A DNA stretch of 64,000 nt from Halomonas sp. McH1-25 (GTDB lineage: Bacteria > Pseudomonadota > Gammaproteobacteria > Pseudomonadales > Halomonadaceae). The stretch is taken from contig NZ_JAKRFI010000003.1 in the NCBI RefSeq assembly GCF_022348165.1, positions 310,001 to 374,000 on the forward strand. Reading direction: 5' to 3'. Each line of letters begins with the position of its first letter. The first letter of the stretch is position 1. Below the pieces are notes generated by a model. That model saw nothing but the letters and a program-made list of their open reading frames with translations, searched no databases and was not told the origin of the DNA. The translations under genes and the position numbers were made by a program. Of the stretch, positions 16,539 through 26,556 are shown in pieces.

Positions 16539-17780
16539 ATGTACGCAACAACACACCGCAAAAAGCCATTCTTTTCTTATCTTACGATCTTCCTGCTGGG
16601 GATCATCAGTATCCCGCAGGCACAGGCCCTAAGCTACGAAGCGCGCCAGAAACTCGACCTGAGTCATTACGAAGTTACCGATCCCGACGCTTCCTATTTC
16701 GATGTCGATGCACGCCTCGACGAGCTAGAGAGCACCCGTAACTCTCTGCTCATCGGCCAAATGGATCGGCTGCGCATCGGAGAGAGCTGCCAGAACCTGC
16801 TATCCATTCCTCCGCTGGAAGATCAGATCAGAATCCCGGGTTTTTATCCTAGCCCAGAAGCCTGGCGCCTGGCATCGGAGCCGATGTTCCAGTTCGAAGA
16901 GAAGATGAGCAGTTTGGCTGGAAGCTACATGGCCAGCGGGGGCGATGAATATTATGGGGAGTGTATCGTCAAGTTCCTGGATCGCTGGGCCCAGGCGGAT
17001 GCCTTGATCGACTTCTACTATTCAGGTCAGGATCGCCAAGCCTGGTATGCCACGGAATCGATGATCTTTTCGGCTGCCATGGCCTACTCCATCGTCCGCC
17101 CTCGTATCGAAGGGATGGAAGAGGAAAAGGCACGGGTCGATGACTGGTTGAATCGGCTTGCCCACAACCACTCGTCGATTGTGGGTGGTCTGGACGGAAG
17201 TTGCTGTAACAATCACTTCTATCGCCGCGCCATTTATGCCTCGATGATTGGCATTCTGACTGAAGACAACGAACTTTTCCGCTATGGCGTCAGTTCCATC
17301 TACTCTGCACTCTCCGATATGACCGAGGATGGCGCTTTCCCTCTGGAAATGGAACGTGGACGCAGGGCTACCCACTACCAGAACTATGCCCTCCTCTACC
17401 TAGTGACGAATATGCAGATCGTTTCCCGGCAAGGTTATGACGTTTTCAACATGGAGATAGACGGCCGTAGCATCAGTGACGCGATCGACTTTTTCTTGAC
17501 GGTCGTCGAGGACCCTGACGAACTCAAAGACTATGCACCTCACGAGCAGTACCGTGGATTTTTGGAGGATGGCCAGTACTTTACCTGGATGGAAATGTAT
17601 CTTTCCCACCATGACGACCCACGTGTCGACGAATTTCTGCACAGATACCGCCCGATCGACAACCGTGGTGCCGGTGGATATATCAGCCTTTATTTCATGG
17701 ACCCCGAGGCCCAGCATCACGTTGTAATTCAGGATAGCGTCAGAGAGAAAGCCGAAGTGATCGTACCTGATGCCGAGTAG
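16539..17780 (+). CDS. AlgL-like polyuronate lyase, second tandem copy
   Basis: A 413-residue paralog of the preceding gene, colinear along its whole length. The signal peptide is MYATTHRKKPFFSYLTIFLL and onward, ending near QAQA. The catalytic blocks CCNNHFYRRA and RGRRATHYQNYALL are identical in the two copies, so both should be active. Loops and the C-terminal end differ, which could alter substrate preference or block position. The ATG follows AAGGA. A downstream lipoprotein gene begins 29 bases after its stop, so these are probably cotranscribed. Confidence 0.85.
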   Translation: MYATTHRKKPFFSYLTIFLLGIISIPQAQALSYEARQKLDLSHYEVTDPDASYFDVDARLDELESTRNSLLIGQMDRLRIGESCQNLLSIPPLEDQIRIPGFYPSPEAWRLASEPMFQFEEKMSSLAGSYMASGGDEYYGECIVKFLDRWAQADALIDFYYSGQDRQAWYATESMIFSAAMAYSIVRPRIEGMEEEKARVDDWLNRLAHNHSSIVGGLDGSCCNNHFYRRAIYASMIGILTEDNELFRYGVSSIYSALSDMTEDGAFPLEMERGRRATHYQNYALLYLVTNMQIVSRQGYDVFNMEIDGRSISDAIDFFLTVVEDPDELKDYAPHEQYRGFLEDGQYFTWMEMYLSHHDDPRVDEFLHRYRPIDNRGAGGYISLYFMDPEAQHHVVIQDSVREKAEVIVPDAE

Positions 17781-17809
17781 TTTCAGTCGATAGACAACGG
17801 AGACTCACC

Positions 17810-18880
17810 ATGTATGCTACGCTGCCCTCGGCTTCCATGACGGACTATGCCAGAGTCGCTGTCGTCGTCCCCCTGACCTCGCTATGGTTAGCAGGCTGCG
17901 TAGCCCCCAATACGCCGCATATGCAGGAGATGTCTCGGCAGCTTTCTGAGGGGGACCATGGCCGGTTCGCTGGAGGGGAATCGTTCGAAGCGCGCGCACT
18001 TGCCCGCGCCTCTGGTCAATCGGCGCAGCCAGCCTCTAGTGAGGCGGATGCAGTGGTCCTGGGCGTCCCGGCGACGCTAGCGGCCCGGCCATCCCCGCCG
18101 GAACGCCAGAAACCGAGCCGGGGCCAGGCAGAGAGCCCGGCAAGCATGCCATCGCCTGCACGAATCGTGTCTCCCGACCTGACAGGGGCCGGCGAGGCAT
18201 TCATCGGCGCCGGCAAGCCCCAGGAAGGCAGGGCACTGCTCGTACAGGCGGCCGAAGCCGGCAATGTCGCGGCGCAACGGGCGCTGGGCCGCGCCCACCT
18301 GGAAGGCAGCGCTCTGCCCCATGACAGCGAGCTCGCCGCCACCTATCTGGCAAAAGCCGCTGACCGGGACGATGCTTATGCAGCACAACTGCTCGGCGAG
18401 GCCTACCTGACCGGAGAGGGAATGGAACAGGATCCCCAGAAAGCCGACGCCTGGCTCACCAGGGCTGCGGAGGCGGGAAGACTCTCGGCCCAGGCAACCT
18501 TGGGACGCGCGCTTCTACGCGGTGATCACCACTTTTCCCAGGATACGACTCGTGGCCGAAAGCTGCTGCTCAGTGCGGCGATCAAAGGGCATGCAGGAGC
18601 GCAAGCCACCCTGGGCAGGGAGCTTATCCGAGGCGAACACATCCAGCCCGATATCGACCAGGGCGTCGAGTATCTCATCAAGGCTGCGCAACAAGGCCAC
18701 CCTACCGCTCGCCTTGCCCTGGCCAAAGCCTACTTATGGGCCAACGGACTCGAAAACGCCAGCCAACAACAGGCACTATTATGGTTGGATAACGTCATCG
18801 ACGGGGATAGCGAGATGGCCTTGGAAACGATGCGCCAGCTACTGACGGGTCAGGATAAAGCAACGTTCACGATCTTGTGA
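17810..18880 (+). CDS. Sel1-repeat lipoprotein, AlgK-like (short form)
   Basis: A 356-residue protein. The first 27 residues are a lipoprotein signal with lipobox LAGC, so it is probably anchored in the outer membrane. A Pro/Ala/Ser-rich linker reaches about residue 125. About six Sel1/TPR-like repeats follow (for example LLGEAYLTGEGMEQDPQKADAW). AlgK, an outer-membrane lipoprotein of alginate secretion, has the same architecture. The C-terminal 55 or so residues are nearly identical to those of the next gene. The ATG follows GGAG. The role is inferred from architecture and position only. Confidence 0.72.
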   Translation: MYATLPSASMTDYARVAVVVPLTSLWLAGCVAPNTPHMQEMSRQLSEGDHGRFAGGESFEARALARASGQSAQPASSEADAVVLGVPATLAARPSPPERQKPSRGQAESPASMPSPARIVSPDLTGAGEAFIGAGKPQEGRALLVQAAEAGNVAAQRALGRAHLEGSALPHDSELAATYLAKAADRDDAYAAQLLGEAYLTGEGMEQDPQKADAWLTRAAEAGRLSAQATLGRALLRGDHHFSQDTTRGRKLLLSAAIKGHAGAQATLGRELIRGEHIQPDIDQGVEYLIKAAQQGHPTARLALAKAYLWANGLENASQQQALLWLDNVIDGDSEMALETMRQLLTGQDKATFTIL

Positions 18881-18940
18881 TGACGCTCTTAAAAAAACCA
18901 ATAACCTGAGCCATCCATACCAACCAAGGAAGGAGCAGCA

Positions 18941-21598
18941 ATGTTCACAGACAGCATTAACGAGCGCCGCCGGCCAAGCCACGGAACGATACGCTCCCTT
19001 GCGGTGGTCACGGCAGTTGCATGGCTGGGTGGTTGTGCGGTCAATACCAGCAAGCACATGGACGAGATCCAGGCCCAACTGGATCCCAAATATCATGATT
19101 GGTTCGATGGCGGTACGCCGGCCGACATGAGTTCCTTCGACTGGAACCACATCGATTTCGCCCGTCAGGCCCTCGACAATGGCAATGTCAGCGAGGCCCT
19201 CGGCATCCTCGAGTCGCTGCAGAATCAAGGCTACCCGCCGGGCTACTACGAGATGGCGGTCATGTATGACGACGGGCTTGGTGTCGCCCGCGACCCATCC
19301 AAGGCAGCCCAGCTCTACGGAGAATCGCTGCGCAAGCCTTCGTCGGTACTCGACAATGCCTCGCTGAGACTGGCACGGCTGTATGCAGAAGGTGACGGTG
19401 TCGAGCGTAACGATACCTTGGCTTACTATCTGCTTCGCCAAGCCGTCGAGGAAGGCGACATGGCCAGCGCCAGACTGGATCTTGCCGACATGCTGCTGGC
19501 CGGCCGTGCCGGACAAGCCGCCCCCCAGGAGATCGCCGCCCTTTACAAGGAAGCCGTGGAACTTGGCGGTACTCGCGGATTGTACGAACTTGCCCAAGCC
19601 CATGCGCCCGGGGGTTGGCTGGAAGAAAATCGTGGGCTGGCCGAAAAATATGCCCGTGACTACGCCCAGACCCTGCAGGAACCTGCACAGGCCGGCGACA
19701 CCCAGGCCATGGTCAATCTCGCACGACTTTATGCCGATGATGGCCTGCTAGGCCCCCAGCCCCAACTGCAACAGAAGTGGCTACTCCAAGCTGCAGAATC
19801 CGGCAACCCCGACGCCCTGGGAGAAGCGGGCGAGCTTCTGCTGGCGCAAGGCAACCAGGAACGCGGCCTGTCCATGCTTCATCGGGCTGCCGAGGCCGGG
19901 GACGTCGAATCCATGACCCACCTGGGCAAGGCCTACCTTGGCGAGAACGGTGTGGCGCCCGATCCCATCCAGGCGACACGCTGGCTGGAAGCCGCTTCAG
20001 AGAATGGCGACACCAATGCCGCCATTTCACTCGGCCGAGCGTATCTACAGGGCGACGTCCTCGAGCACAACCCCACTCGGGGCATCGAGTTGCTGGAGCG
20101 TGGCGCGGAGCGTGGCGATGCATTGGCCTATGCCGTTCTCGGTAGTGCCTACATGCAAGGCAATGGGGTTCCTGCACAACCTACCCGGGCAGTCGATTAT
20201 CTGCAGAAAGGCCATGAAGCCGGCCATCCCTACGCCACGGCTCAGTTGGGTGAAGCCTACCTGAACGGCCTGGGTGTCGCCCCCAATCCGTCACGCGCCG
20301 AAACGCTCCTTCGCAACGCCGCGGATCAGGGCCAGACGACAGCGGCACGCGTGCTTGGCGAAGGTTACCTGGAAGGCGGCAATCTTCCCTTTCAACCCCA
20401 GGAGGCCGAGCGCTGGTTACGCCAGGCAGCCGATGCCGGCGACGTGACCGCAGCGACCAAGCTCGCCGATGCCTACCTGAGCGGCAATCTCACCGGTGGC
20501 GATCCGCAGCAGGCTGTCACCATGCTGGAAGAAGCGGCCAATGAAGGCGACGCGTATGCCATGGTCGTGCTCGGCCGCGCCTACCGCGAAGGCACCGGCG
20601 TACCCAGAGACTTCGAGCAGGCGGAATACTGGCTCGAACGCGCTCGTGAAGCGGATCATCCTTCGGCACGTGCGGCTCTGGCGCGAACCTATCGCGCCCG
20701 GGGCGAGCAAGGCGATATCGGCGCGCTTAGAAAGGCTGCCGAAATGGGCGACGTGCCGGCCATGGCCGACCTCGGTCGTATCTACCTGAACGGTTCGGGC
20801 GTCAGCCGCAACACCAGTCAGGCGCGCGTCTGGCTCAATCGTGCCGCCGATGAAGGACACGCAGGCGCGACAGCGACGTTGGGCCGCATGTATATCGACG
20901 GCAATGGCGTGACCAGGAATACCGAGCGAGGCGTCGGGCTTCTGGAAACGGCGATCGCACGTGGGCACAGCGGGGCAAAAGCCGACCTTGGTGAACTCCT
21001 TCTTACCGGCAATGGCGTGGCTGCCGACCCCGAGCGCGGCGTCGAACTTCTTCGCAGTGCAGCCAACGCGGGCAACACTTCGGCCAGGATGACCCTCGGC
21101 CATGCCTACCTGACGGGGGAGGGTGTCGCTCAAGACACCCAGCAGGGTCTGGATCTGCTGCGTCAAGCCATGGCCTCTGGCGATCTGACATCGAAGTATT
21201 ACCTGGGCCGGGCCTACCTCTACGGTGAGAATGGCGTCACTCAGGATATCGAACAGGGCCGCCAACTGCTGACCGAAGCCGCCGATGCAGGACACGGCGC
21301 ATCGATGGCGACGCTGGGCCGGGAATACCTGAGAGGCGATATCTTTGCGATAAATCGCAACCAGGGCGCGGAATACCTCTTCCAGGCGGCACGCCAAGGC
21401 CACCCCACGGCGCGGCTGGCATTGGCCAAGGCCTATCTCTGGGCGAATGGGCTCGAGAACGCCAGCCAAGAGCAAGCCATGATCTGGCTGAACAAAGTCA
21501 TCGATGGAGATAGCCAGAACGCGCTGGAAATCATGCGCGAGCTGTTGACGGATGAGGAAGCCTTGCAAGCGGCGGCCGAACAGACGAACACCATCTGA
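18941..21598 (+). CDS. Large Sel1-repeat lipoprotein, AlgK-like (long form)
   Basis: An 885-residue protein with a lipobox LGGC after a short signal sequence and around twenty Sel1-type repeats through the rest of the chain. That is nearly twice the length of Pseudomonas AlgK (about 475 residues). Such solenoids serve as scaffolds; AlgK links AlgX, the porin AlgE and the synthase complex. Its C-terminal segment (QGHPTARLALAKAYLWANGL and onward) is shared with the short protein before it, indicating tandem duplication. The ATG follows AAGGAAGGAG. It ends the cluster; a terminator lies 32 bases later. No porin gene follows. Confidence 0.75.
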   Translation: MFTDSINERRRPSHGTIRSLAVVTAVAWLGGCAVNTSKHMDEIQAQLDPKYHDWFDGGTPADMSSFDWNHIDFARQALDNGNVSEALGILESLQNQGYPPGYYEMAVMYDDGLGVARDPSKAAQLYGESLRKPSSVLDNASLRLARLYAEGDGVERNDTLAYYLLRQAVEEGDMASARLDLADMLLAGRAGQAAPQEIAALYKEAVELGGTRGLYELAQAHAPGGWLEENRGLAEKYARDYAQTLQEPAQAGDTQAMVNLARLYADDGLLGPQPQLQQKWLLQAAESGNPDALGEAGELLLAQGNQERGLSMLHRAAEAGDVESMTHLGKAYLGENGVAPDPIQATRWLEAASENGDTNAAISLGRAYLQGDVLEHNPTRGIELLERGAERGDALAYAVLGSAYMQGNGVPAQPTRAVDYLQKGHEAGHPYATAQLGEAYLNGLGVAPNPSRAETLLRNAADQGQTTAARVLGEGYLEGGNLPFQPQEAERWLRQAADAGDVTAATKLADAYLSGNLTGGDPQQAVTMLEEAANEGDAYAMVVLGRAYREGTGVPRDFEQAEYWLERAREADHPSARAALARTYRARGEQGDIGALRKAAEMGDVPAMADLGRIYLNGSGVSRNTSQARVWLNRAADEGHAGATATLGRMYIDGNGVTRNTERGVGLLETAIARGHSGAKADLGELLLTGNGVAADPERGVELLRSAANAGNTSARMTLGHAYLTGEGVAQDTQQGLDLLRQAMASGDLTSKYYLGRAYLYGENGVTQDIEQGRQLLTEAADAGHGASMATLGREYLRGDIFAINRNQGAEYLFQAARQGHPTARLALAKAYLWANGLENASQEQAMIWLNKVIDGDSQNALEIMRELLTDEEALQAAAEQTNTI

Positions 21599-21629
21599 GT
21601 CGCAACTCAGCAATTCAATCCATGCAAGC

Positions 21630-21658
21630 AAACAGCCGGCCTTCTTGGCCGGCTGTTT
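21630..21658. terminator. Bidirectional terminator between the Sel1 gene and purA
   Basis: AAACAGCCGGCC (21630-21641) and GGCCGGCTGTTT (21647-21658) are perfect 12-base arms with a 5-base loop. The A and T ends give short U-tracts on both strands. It lies between convergent genes and probably serves both. Confidence 0.85.
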
Positions 21659-21679
21659 TGCGTGACGCTAAAGAGTGGC

Positions 21680-23014
<1,335 letters not shown>

Positions 23015-23046
23015 CTACGGGCGGAGCATCGGCGCCGCTCGCCATG

Positions 23047-24243
23047 TCATGTCAGTGGTGAAACCTGCCAGTCGTCGCCCATGCGCACGAGCTGACGATT
23101 GCAGCGATGCTCCGTGGGGCCCGTGTGCTGATCGGGCAACGCCTGCACGACACGCTCCCCGGCATTGCGTAGTCGAGCGATCAACGCGTTGAGCTGCTGC
23201 ACTTCACTATCCGAGGCTGCCATGGTCGGGACCCAGATGCCATCATTGTGAGGCGCCTGCTCCACCAAGGTAGCCAGCAGTTTGAGATCCATCGAGAAGC
23301 CAGTGGCCGGCCGGGCACGGCCAAAGGCCCGCCCGGTATCGTCGTAGCGTCCACCTTTGGCCAACGCCTGCCCATAGCCTGGCACATAAGCGGCGAACAT
23401 CATGCCCGTATGGTACTGATAGCCACGCAGGTCGGCGAGATCCACATACAGTGTGACCTCGGGATACTCCCGCTTGACCCCTTGGCACAACGCCTGCAGT
23501 TGATCCAGCGCTTCAGCCACCGCTGCCGGCGCTGCGATCAGTGCGGCGCGAGCCGCCTCCAGCACGTCGCCTCCGCCGTGCAGATTCACCAGGGCGGAAA
23601 ACATGGCGGCCAGCTCCGCATCGTCGACATGCGTCGCCACCAGCGCATTCACCTCGCTGGGCGACTTGCGTTCGATAGCCTCGAACATGGCCCGCCGGGC
23701 ATCGCCCTGTAGGTCGGCAGCCTGAACCAAGGTACGGTAGATGCCGATATGGCCAAGTGCCAGATGAACCTCTGAGGCGCCGGCCGTGGTCAAGCTGGAC
23801 AGGGCCAGGCGCAGGATTTCCAGGTCGGCCTCGAGGCCGGCATGACCGAACAACTCTACGCCCACCTGCACGGGACTACGCCCGCCTTGATGCTGGTCGG
23901 CCTTGGCCCGCAGCACATGGCTGCAATAGCATAACCGTGCCGGCCCTTGGCGTTTCAGGGAATGCGCGTCCATGCGCGCAACCTGCGGCGTCACGTCGGC
24001 ACTGGCGCCCATCAGGCGGCCGGTGAGCTGGTCGGTGAGCTTGAAGGTTTGAAGATCGAGATCGGTTCCGGTCCCGGTCAGCAGGGAATCCAGAAACTCC
24101 ACCGGCGGCGGCATTACCAGATCGTAGCCCCAGCGATAGTACAGATCGAGTAGTGCGCGACGTAGTGCCTCCATGCGGGTCGCCTGCGGGGGAAGCACCT
24201 CGTCCATGCCGTCGGGAAGCAGCCAGCGGTCTGCGATGGTCAT
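23047..24243 (-). CDS. hisZ: ATP phosphoribosyltransferase regulatory subunit HisZ
   Basis: A 398-residue paralog of histidyl-tRNA synthetase lacking aminoacylation function, needed with short-form HisG for the first step of histidine synthesis. Blocks RWLLPDGMDEVLPPQA and YYRWGYDLVMPPPVEF match HisZ. The start at ATG 24243 gives the usual N-terminus; the longer frame does not. Only about 30 bases separate it from a rho-independent terminator of the hfl operon, so its own promoter must lie in or upstream of that structure, or read-through is used. Confidence 0.92.
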   Translation of the reverse strand: MTIADRWLLPDGMDEVLPPQATRMEALRRALLDLYYRWGYDLVMPPPVEFLDSLLTGTGTDLDLQTFKLTDQLTGRLMGASADVTPQVARMDAHSLKRQGPARLCYCSHVLRAKADQHQGGRSPVQVGVELFGHAGLEADLEILRLALSSLTTAGASEVHLALGHIGIYRTLVQAADLQGDARRAMFEAIERKSPSEVNALVATHVDDAELAAMFSALVNLHGGGDVLEAARAALIAAPAAVAEALDQLQALCQGVKREYPEVTLYVDLADLRGYQYHTGMMFAAYVPGYGQALAKGGRYDDTGRAFGRARPATGFSMDLKLLATLVEQAPHNDGIWVPTMAASDSEVQQLNALIARLRNAGERVVQALPDQHTGPTEHRCNRQLVRMGDDWQVSPLT

Positions 24244-24273
24244 TTGCCTGTCCTGCCAGAAATGAATGGCGCA

Positions 24274-24298
24274 CAAAAAAACCGGGCCACGCCCGGTT
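24274..24298 (-). terminator. Rho-independent terminator of the hfq-hflXKC operon
   Basis: On the minus strand AACCGGGC-GTG-GCCCGGTT is followed by a run of T. The arms are 24280-24287 and 24291-24298, with A's on the plus strand at 24275-24281. It lies between hflC and hisZ. Confidence 0.85.
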
Positions 24299-24317
24299 GA
24301 AGGATTCTATCACGTTT

Positions 24318-24342
24318 GCTCTCCGGGTGTACCCCGGAGAGC
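24318..24342 (-). promoter_or_regulatory. Second hairpin just after the hflC stop
   Basis: GCTCTCCGGG (24318-24327) and CCCGGAGAGC (24333-24342) form a perfect 10-base stem with a 5-base loop, eight bases after the hflC stop. It lacks a T-tract. It probably protects the 3' end together with the terminator beyond it. Confidence 0.5.
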
Positions 24343-24350
24343 TTTCGGCG

Positions 24351-25247
24351 TCACTCGCCTGCGTTCTGCCCCTGCTCCGGACGTGCGCTTTCCAGATAAC
24401 GGAAGAAATCGCTATCCGGCTCCAGAACCAGCAGGTCGTCCTTGCCATCGAAGCTGTCACGGTAAGCGTTCAGGCTGCGATAGAAGCGGAAGAACTCGGC
24501 ATCCTGCTCGTATGACTGCGAGTAGATCGCCGCCGCTTCGGCGTCGCCCTGCCCGCGCAGAGTCTCGGCTCTGGCCTGGGCTTCGGCGATCAGGACCTGT
24601 CGACGCCGATCGGCATTGGCGCGAATCTTCTCGGCCTGCTCCTGACCTTGGGCACGATACTCACGGGCCTCACGCTGGCGCTCGGTACGCATGCGATCGT
24701 AAACCGCCTGGGTTACCTGGTCCGGCAAATCGATCCGCTTGATACGGATATCGATGATGGCCACCCCCAGTTCCTCGCGCAGCAGCTCGTTGAGCTCTTC
24801 GGTGGGTTCCGCCATCAAGGCGTCCCGCTTCTCGGCAATGATTTCCTGAAGCTCGAGACGGCCGAACTGGTTACGCAGACTCTCGTCAACACGCGGAATG
24901 ATCAGCCGCTCGGCGGTCTGTTCGTTACCGGTCGTCGCCTCGTAGTAACGGGTAGGATTGACCACCTTCCACATCACGTACGAATCGACGATCACCGCTT
25001 TCTGCTCTTCGGTCAAATAGCGGCTAGTGTCGGTATCCAGCGTAAGCACCCGGGTATCGAACGTCCGTACCGTCTGGATGAACGGAATCTTGAAGTGCAG
25101 CCCCGGCTGGATATTCTCCTCGATGATCTCGCCGAAACGCAGCTTCACGGCACGCTCGGTCTCGTCGACGATGTAGAGACTGCTGCTGCCAACCCAGGCG
25201 ACCACGGCAAGGCCGGCGACGATGACCAGGGAACGATTGTTGATCAT
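24351..25247 (-). CDS. hflC: HflC, FtsH protease regulator (SPFH/band 7)
   Basis: A 298-residue inner-membrane protein with an N-terminal anchor (about residues 7-27) and a periplasmic SPFH domain with VDETERAVKLRFGEI. With HflK it forms a large cage around the membrane protease FtsH and modulates it. A coiled-coil region rich in Arg, Glu and Ala follows at about 180-245. Its start overlaps the hflK stop by four bases, as is usual for the pair. Confidence 0.94.
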   Translation of the reverse strand: MINNRSLVIVAGLAVVAWVGSSSLYIVDETERAVKLRFGEIIEENIQPGLHFKIPFIQTVRTFDTRVLTLDTDTSRYLTEEQKAVIVDSYVMWKVVNPTRYYEATTGNEQTAERLIIPRVDESLRNQFGRLELQEIIAEKRDALMAEPTEELNELLREELGVAIIDIRIKRIDLPDQVTQAVYDRMRTERQREAREYRAQGQEQAEKIRANADRRRQVLIAEAQARAETLRGQGDAEAAAIYSQSYEQDAEFFRFYRSLNAYRDSFDGKDDLLVLEPDSDFFRYLESARPEQGQNAGE

Positions 25248-26476
25248 TGACGGCCCTCCCTACGGATACCACTGTTGTTCTGCTGCTGACTGCTACCGTT
25301 GGCCATGCGTTCGAGGATGCGCGGATCCATGCCCGCCTGACTCTGGGCCTGACCGCCATTGCCGTCGTCCGCTTCCTGACTGCCCTGGCGCAATCCCATC
25401 TGCTCCAGTGGCAACACCATCAGTGGACTGTTTGCACCGGTATCGATCAGCACCTTGCTGGTATTGCCGTACACGTCGGACAGCGCCTCGATATACATGC
25501 GATCACGCATGATTTGCGGCGAGTTCTGGTACTCGGACAGCAGTGAGTTGAAACGGTTGGTATTACCCTGAGCCTCGGCAACCACCGATTCCCGATACCC
25601 CTGCGCCTGCTCGATCATGCGCTGCGCTTCACCCTGAGCGACCGGAATGATGGCGTTGGCGTAACCGATGGCCTCGTTGATGGAACGCTGACGGTCCTCA
25701 CGCGCCTTGATGACGTCGTCAAAGGCCTCTTGAACGGCATCCGGTGCTGACGTCGATTCCACGTTGACGGCCTGGACGGACACCCCTGCCCCATAGGCGT
25801 TGAGGTAGTTCTGCAAGCGTGTCGATACCGTGTCCGCCAGCAATTCACGACCCGATGTCAGGATCTGCTGCATCTCGGTCCCTCCGACCACATGACGCAG
25901 CGCTGAGTCCAGGGCATTCTCGATGCTGAGCTCAGGATTACGCACGTTGAGGACATACTCGCCAGGATCGGTCACCCGATATTGCACCGACATGTCGACC
26001 TCGACGATGTTCTCGTCCTGGGTCAGCATCGACTTGGTCTGCGCAATGGAGCGTACGCGCGTGACGTTGACCATGCGCACGTCATCGATGAACGGCGGGT
26101 TCCAGTGCAGGCCAGGATTCACTACATTCTGCAGCTTGCCGAAGCGCAGCACGACACCGCGCTCGGACTGGTCGACCAGATAGAAACCCGATGCGGCCCA
26201 GATCGCCACGACAACGATGATCAGCAGTGCCGGTAGCGTGAAGGTGTTGCGCTTGCCGCCACCGCTCCCACTGCCATTGCCGCCACCCCGCTTGCCACGG
26301 CCGCCACCGAGCATGTTGTTGAGCTTGTCCTGAAATTTTTTCAGGGCTTCATCGAGATCGGGCGGGCCCTGGTTATTGCCACCGCCACCGCTCCCATTGC
26401 CGCCGCTACCGCGACGGCCACCACCACTCCAAGGGTCGTGCTGGTTGCCACCACCACCAGGCTCATTCCAAGCCAT
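25244..26476 (-). CDS. hflK: HflK, FtsH protease regulator (SPFH/band 7)
   Basis: A 410-residue partner of HflC. The N-terminus is a long Gly/Asn-rich cytoplasmic region (GGGGNQHDPWSGGGRR and similar), followed by one membrane helix (about 79-96) and the SPFH domain (VDQSERGVVLRFGKL). The C-terminal tail is polar with Gln and Asn runs. The gene follows hflX by 80 bases. Codon and base use match the neighbours. Confidence 0.94.
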   Translation of the reverse strand: MAWNEPGGGGNQHDPWSGGGRRGSGGNGSGGGGNNQGPPDLDEALKKFQDKLNNMLGGGRGKRGGGNGSGSGGGKRNTFTLPALLIIVVVAIWAASGFYLVDQSERGVVLRFGKLQNVVNPGLHWNPPFIDDVRMVNVTRVRSIAQTKSMLTQDENIVEVDMSVQYRVTDPGEYVLNVRNPELSIENALDSALRHVVGGTEMQQILTSGRELLADTVSTRLQNYLNAYGAGVSVQAVNVESTSAPDAVQEAFDDVIKAREDRQRSINEAIGYANAIIPVAQGEAQRMIEQAQGYRESVVAEAQGNTNRFNSLLSEYQNSPQIMRDRMYIEALSDVYGNTSKVLIDTGANSPLMVLPLEQMGLRQGSQEADDGNGGQAQSQAGMDPRILERMANGSSQQQNNSGIRREGRQ

Positions 26477-26556
26477 ACGTCGTCTCCACTCAGCATTGAT
26501 TGCGATATGCGTTGATCAGGTGCGCACGGCCCATCGATGTCGCCAGCATCGATCGG

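Noticed and set aside
18941-21598. DNA tandem repeat or satellite
   Set aside because: The protein repeats are degenerate Sel1 units; the DNA units differ widely, so this is a protein-repeat gene, not a DNA satellite.
20417-21631. 404-codon minus-strand open frame opposite the large Sel1 gene
   Set aside because: It is the antisense of a repeat-rich gene. Sel1 repeats create regular antisense frames, and the frame runs through the terminator at 21630.
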